From Plasmodium coatneyi (lineage: Eukaryota > Apicomplexa > Aconoidasida > Haemosporida > Plasmodiidae): a stretch of DNA of 64,000 nucleotides. The translations under genes were made by a program, and so were the position numbers. Position 1 is the stretch's first letter, and each line of letters begins with the position of its first letter. This document shows, one piece after another, positions 60,168 to 64,000 of this stretch. The notes beneath the pieces are model-generated. The model did not search any database. It had not been told where the DNA came from and saw only the letters and a program-made list of their open reading frames with translations. Location: assembly GCF_001680005.1 (NCBI RefSeq), contig NC_033562.1, positions 496,001-560,000 on the forward strand. The letters are read 5' to 3'.

Positions 60168-61959
60168 TTGGTAAGGTGCCCAACCAGGCCGGTTCTCGCA
60201 GCTGAATGGTTACTTCCTCTATTGCTCCTCTATAACCACTACTATCGTTATGGCCCTTCTGTTACCAGTTCCATGTATGTTTGCCTTCTGTCTACTCCCG
60301 TCTTACTACACCGGGGAGGACGAACAGTTCTTTTGCATATTCGCGCAACGTACGCGTAGTTAAAAGGAGGCATTTTTTCTTAACCTCCCTTATACTGCTC
60401 GAGAGGAACGTTCAAAAAGGAAAGGCATCTCCCCCTGCAGCACCCTTGCGCTGCTCACTCACGTTTTCGTAGACATAATTTGGTTTTCGAAAAAGAGTTT
60501 ATCTTAAATTAGAAATGGGGAAACGCAAAAATGGAGAGATGGCATAAGGGCGAAGGGGCAATCCGCCTGCTTATGTACCTTATTGCCCTTTTTTTTTCTT
60601 TTTTTTTCCAAAGGGTAACAAGAGACATGTGCAAAAGGCATTCGCGTCAATGTCCCCCACCACGGGAAATTCCCCGTCTTTATAGATTTGCCGAAGCCGT
60701 TTTGAAAAGGAGTATGCCCCCTTTCATTTTTCAATTTTTATCTACTACTCAGCATTCTGCATTTTTTATTTCCCACCATGAACGACAAGGAATCATTGGG
60801 ATTCACTTATCGAGCGAGTGACGGCCACTCCAACGAAATAATTCCACCTCGTTTGTGTTCTCATGGGGCCAAACATAAGCACACGCACTTCGGAATGGAG
60901 CATTCACATTCAGATTTTTTGCCAAGGTACGACAAACGTTTTTCTTAATAATATATGTATAGAGAATCAAAGAGGGGGCTGCGTTTCCTGAGGAAGTTTC
61001 ACCTGTTGGGGGGCTATTTTTTATGAACGGCAATTCAAAAATAGAGAGAAAAAAAAAAAAAAAAACACTATAGACATGAACTACACTTTTACATATATGG
61101 ATAACCTCATGGAGGTACATAAAAAAAGTTTCAAATTGTCTAACAGTTAAGCATACGTGTGCGCATGAGTACGGTTATAAGGATGTCCCCACACAAATAC
61201 ACCCATACTCACGCAGGAATTTACAAAAACCTTAAACTCTTCACCAGCAGTGAGGGGGGAAAAATTCCTGGTTGTCACTTAAAAAATTACAAACAGTTCG
61301 GTATGGAGAAGAAAAAAAAACGCACGCATTGCGTGTGCAGGGTTTAGGGAGGAGAGGAACAAATAACACCAGAGTTAGCAGCGGGATGGGGGTTGCTCTT
61401 ACTCCTTTACGTAAGACTTCAAAATGATAACATTCTGTGGGTGGTTATTTTGTTCTTCATTTGGGGAACAGTCTTGTTAAATACAAAGAATGCAAAGCGC
61501 AAGGAACGCGCTATATTCGGAAGGCCCACATTCCTTCTTGTCATACCTAATGTATATAGCAGACTTCCCTCTGGGGTTACCTTGACGTTCATTTTGCTTT
61601 CTTCTGGTCTCCATCGTACTTTGGGACGCCCACGTTGAGATGATTAAAACAGACATGCCACTGTTTTAAGGGGAAGATACTGTGTTCCTTTGTTTGGTGG
61701 CCATTTTGCGGTGCTCACTATTTACTAGCCATTTTGTAACATTTTTTTTTTTTTTTTCCGGGTCAGGTGAAATTGAAAAAAAAAAAAAAAAAAAAAAAAA
61801 AGCTGTATCACGTGTGCGAGTAGATAATCAGTTAATCTGCTTTCATCACCGCCCCCATTTCTTCTTCCTTCTTCATTCTGCCTCCTTAACCCGTCTTCCC
61901 CACATCTTCATTATTCCTGCTCTGTAGCCGTGTCATTGGTCCATTTACGACACATTCGA
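60168..61959. other. Intergenic upstream of the kinase gene
   Basis: No gene is supported. T/A runs occur at 60589-60608, 61053-61066 and 61742-61800. Several 60-100-codon frames lack start context, motifs and splice partners. Confidence 0.5.
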
Positions 61960-62115
61960 TTAATCTACCTCGAAATAAAAGTCTGGTTTTTTGTTCTTAT
62001 CATCGGGGACGTTATTTTTGTTGAGCACGAATATCAAGACAATACCTATTATCGGTGAGGTGGCAAAACACAATTTTAATATCGTCAGGAGGATTGAAAA
62101 GATGGTGCCTATCAT
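61960..62115 (-). CDS. Possible small single-TM protein (51 aa)
   Basis: The frame from the ATG at 62115 reads MIGTIFSILLTILKLCFATS, then PIIGIVLIFVLN, then a charged end (NKNNVPDDKNKKPDFYFEVD). The frame is open further upstream without a better start. One or two hydrophobic segments followed by an acidic/basic tail would suit a small membrane subunit, but I recognise no family. It stands alone in a 3.2-kb region between two core genes. It could also be the last exon of a longer gene or a chance frame. Confidence 0.35.
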   Translation of the reverse strand: MIGTIFSILLTILKLCFATSPIIGIVLIFVLNKNNVPDDKNKKPDFYFEVD

Positions 62116-63370
62116 TTTACAAACGAAAGTTAGCTTATATAGGGGTGGGGTGCGGCGGCAAAGGTCTGTAAAGAATAAGGCGAAGAAATATTCACACGCA
62201 TATGTGCTATATAACACGTTACTAAAAGGGGAGCTTTACAATGTCCCATTTGGGAAGAATGTGCTCGAGAGAGGATGAAAAAACATAGCACCACTGTAGT
62301 TGCATAAAGTGGCTTATATGCGCGCCTACAGGTTAGTTCTACGTATATGCATATATACTCACGTATGTACTACGCCGAGGTAAGACCTCCTCTTGGTCAC
62401 TGACCAAAAAAACACAGCGGATTTTATTCTAGCAAACGCAAGCAAAGCATGCTTTCCTTTTCACTCTCTAAACTATGCAACTATGCAATTGTTCTTAAAC
62501 TTACCCTTTTTAAAAAATATTCTGGGTTCGCTTTCCTTGCAATGCGATTGTTTATTCTTTACATATCAGAACGGTCAAAAAAAAAAGAATGACCATTGTT
62601 GTAATGCTAACATGAGATGCGAAAAAAAAAAAAATTGCTTAAATGGTAAAGCGGGTTACGCAAGTGGGCACGCGAAGAAGTACATATTTTATACATGCAT
62701 CATATATTTATTTTCACATGTTTGTACATTTTGCGCGAGCAGCGCTGTGTTGAATATATCAACGCAAATTTCGAAGTGGCAAAAAAAAAAAAAAAAAAAA
62801 AAAAAAAATGCTTTCAAATGATCAACAAACGGAGGTGACCTTGCAACTACACGCAAAGAGTTATAATTAAAGCTAAAAAACGGGTAGGGGGAAAAAAAAA
62901 GAAAAAATCCGCGCATTCATTTTGTACGCTAAATAAGTAGGCATGTTTTCTTTGCCTGTACAAAAGTTTAATGTTTCTCTTTTTCCGTTCCTCTAATGGA
63001 GAGGGCACTTAAATGTGCATATGTGTATGACGCCACATCCATGTACTTTTGTACCTTCCAGAATATGAAAAATAAACAGTGGAAATGCGAACAACGCGCA
63101 ACGCCAGGATTTTGGCTGCCACGTTCAGGTATTCGCCTCTCCCCAATATAACAATGACCAAACAAAAGGTGAGAAAACCAATTTAACGTTTCCCTTTTTT
63201 CTAATTCATTGCCCTTCCTCTTTACAATTAGAAAAAAATCCGCTTCTTCTCTTTGGAAGGAAATGCCCAAAAGATACCTGCATTACATTATATTGTCACC
63301 CGTTTAACGCAACAGCAACAGTACAAATTAGAAAAAAAGAAAAAAAGTACCTACCGTTGGGGGGACAAAA
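62116..63370. other. Intergenic, nothing coding recognised
   Basis: A-runs at 62623-62634 and 62780-62808 and mixed AT-rich sequence. A 100-codon frame at 62968-63270 (-) has no motif or splice context that I trust. Confidence 0.45.
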
Positions 63371-64000
63371 ATGGAAAGCTCCTCTGCGCTCCATTACGAT
63401 TGCAACTTTTTGTCGAACATTCAGGTGAATATTTGCCCGTGCAATGATTCGCAAATTTGCACATTGCATCGTGCAGAGGTGAGAACAGAAGAGGGCAATC
63501 TTAATTTTTCCTCTTTTAAGTGGCGAAAATGTGCAAATCGTTGGGGAGATATGCTAGTACCCATGGTGGACAATCTAGCGATTGCCACTTTGCACAATTA
63601 TTTTATATGGGGGGTGTTATATCATGCCCTGGGTGTGTGTGGGTTATCAATTCAAAGAGAAATAGAAACCGTGAAATGCCACGAAGAAGTACGCGCCACA
63701 GATATGATAATACACGACGCGGGTATCTACGCACATGGCTTGGGCGAAGGTGTGTATGTATGGCCTAGACCATCCTTATTCTGCCCCCTTTCCCCGCACA
63801 TTCTTTTTCGAATGCAAAGTTCCCAATTTTGGTAACTCCTTTGAAATGGGGTACTTCCCTTTTTTTAAAAAAAAAAAAAAAATCCTTGACACATTTCCCC
63901 TCCGCCCGGCGCTCAACAATGTATTAAATTCAGAGAGAAACAATCTGCTACGTAAATATTCTCTCTGATGAACCTCCCAAAAGGGTTGAAATCATTCCCC
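63371..64000 (+). CDS. 5' end of a spliced gene running off the window
   Basis: Exon 1 is 63371..63424, encoding MESSSALHYDCNFLSNIQ and ending at a GTGAAT donor (phase 0). A good acceptor (ATTAAATTCAG at 63923-63933) precedes an open frame from 63934 to the window edge that reads RETICYVNILSDEPPKRVEI. The phase matches. The 509-bp intron is long for this genome, so another small exon could lie inside it. The product is not recognised from these 40 residues. Confidence 0.55.

Noticed and set aside
1..64000. tRNA or rRNA genes
   Set aside because: I looked for cloverleaf-like and rRNA-like stretches while reading but recognised none; a covariance-model scan would be needed to exclude them.

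Overview
The window is nuclear DNA of a malaria parasite of the Plasmodium knowlesi / P. coatneyi lineage. The evidence is the co-occurrence of SICAvar and KIR (pir-type) variant antigen genes with recognisable SICA and KIR tails, internal telomere-like arrays of GGGTT(T/C)A, short GT-AG introns with poly-T tracts, lysine- and asparagine-rich coding, and moderate GC in the genes. I cannot separate the two species from sequence alone.

Layout. (1) 1-24.7 kb is a variant-antigen block: a two-exon putative exported two-TM protein (968-1850, -), a short three-exon SICA-type gene with a KIR-like tail (3105-4855, -), a KIR gene with two tandem KIR domains (6596-9009, -), a divergently transcribed single-domain KIR (12986-14620, +) and a six-exon SICAvar (18628-24657, +). 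The spaces between them are AT-rich, with purine tracts, minisatellites and a 48-bp inverted repeat upstream of the SICAvar. (2) 26.8-45.4 kb is conserved core: an unidentified protein (+), glutamine-dependent NAD+ synthetase (-), a long multi-TM protein (-), an EST1/SMG-like protein with a C-terminal NYN-like domain (+) and a small, possibly broken multi-exon gene (+). (3) 46.0-50.4 kb interrupts the core with a head-to-head pair of degenerate telomere arrays, one KIR gene (+) and an array of 42-bp repeats of the kind found in the SICAvar last intron. (4) 52.5-64 kb returns to core: a monocarboxylate-type MFS transporter (+, frame broken at an A23 run), a 15-exon protein kinase with an EDR1/CTR1-like N-terminal region (-), a small one-exon membrane protein candidate (-), and the first exons of a gene running off the right edge (+).

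How it fits together. SICA and KIR products are surface or exported antigens of the infected red cell. The core genes serve NAD synthesis, RNA metabolism, transport and signalling. The most notable points are the telomere-fusion-like array beside a gene with in-frame stops, the exon-level mixing of SICA and KIR parts, the two-domain KIR, the EST1+NYN architecture with missing acidic residues, and the EDR1-kinase with DFN in place of DFG. Exon joins were worked out by hand from splice signals and phase, and none has been tested against transcripts or databases.
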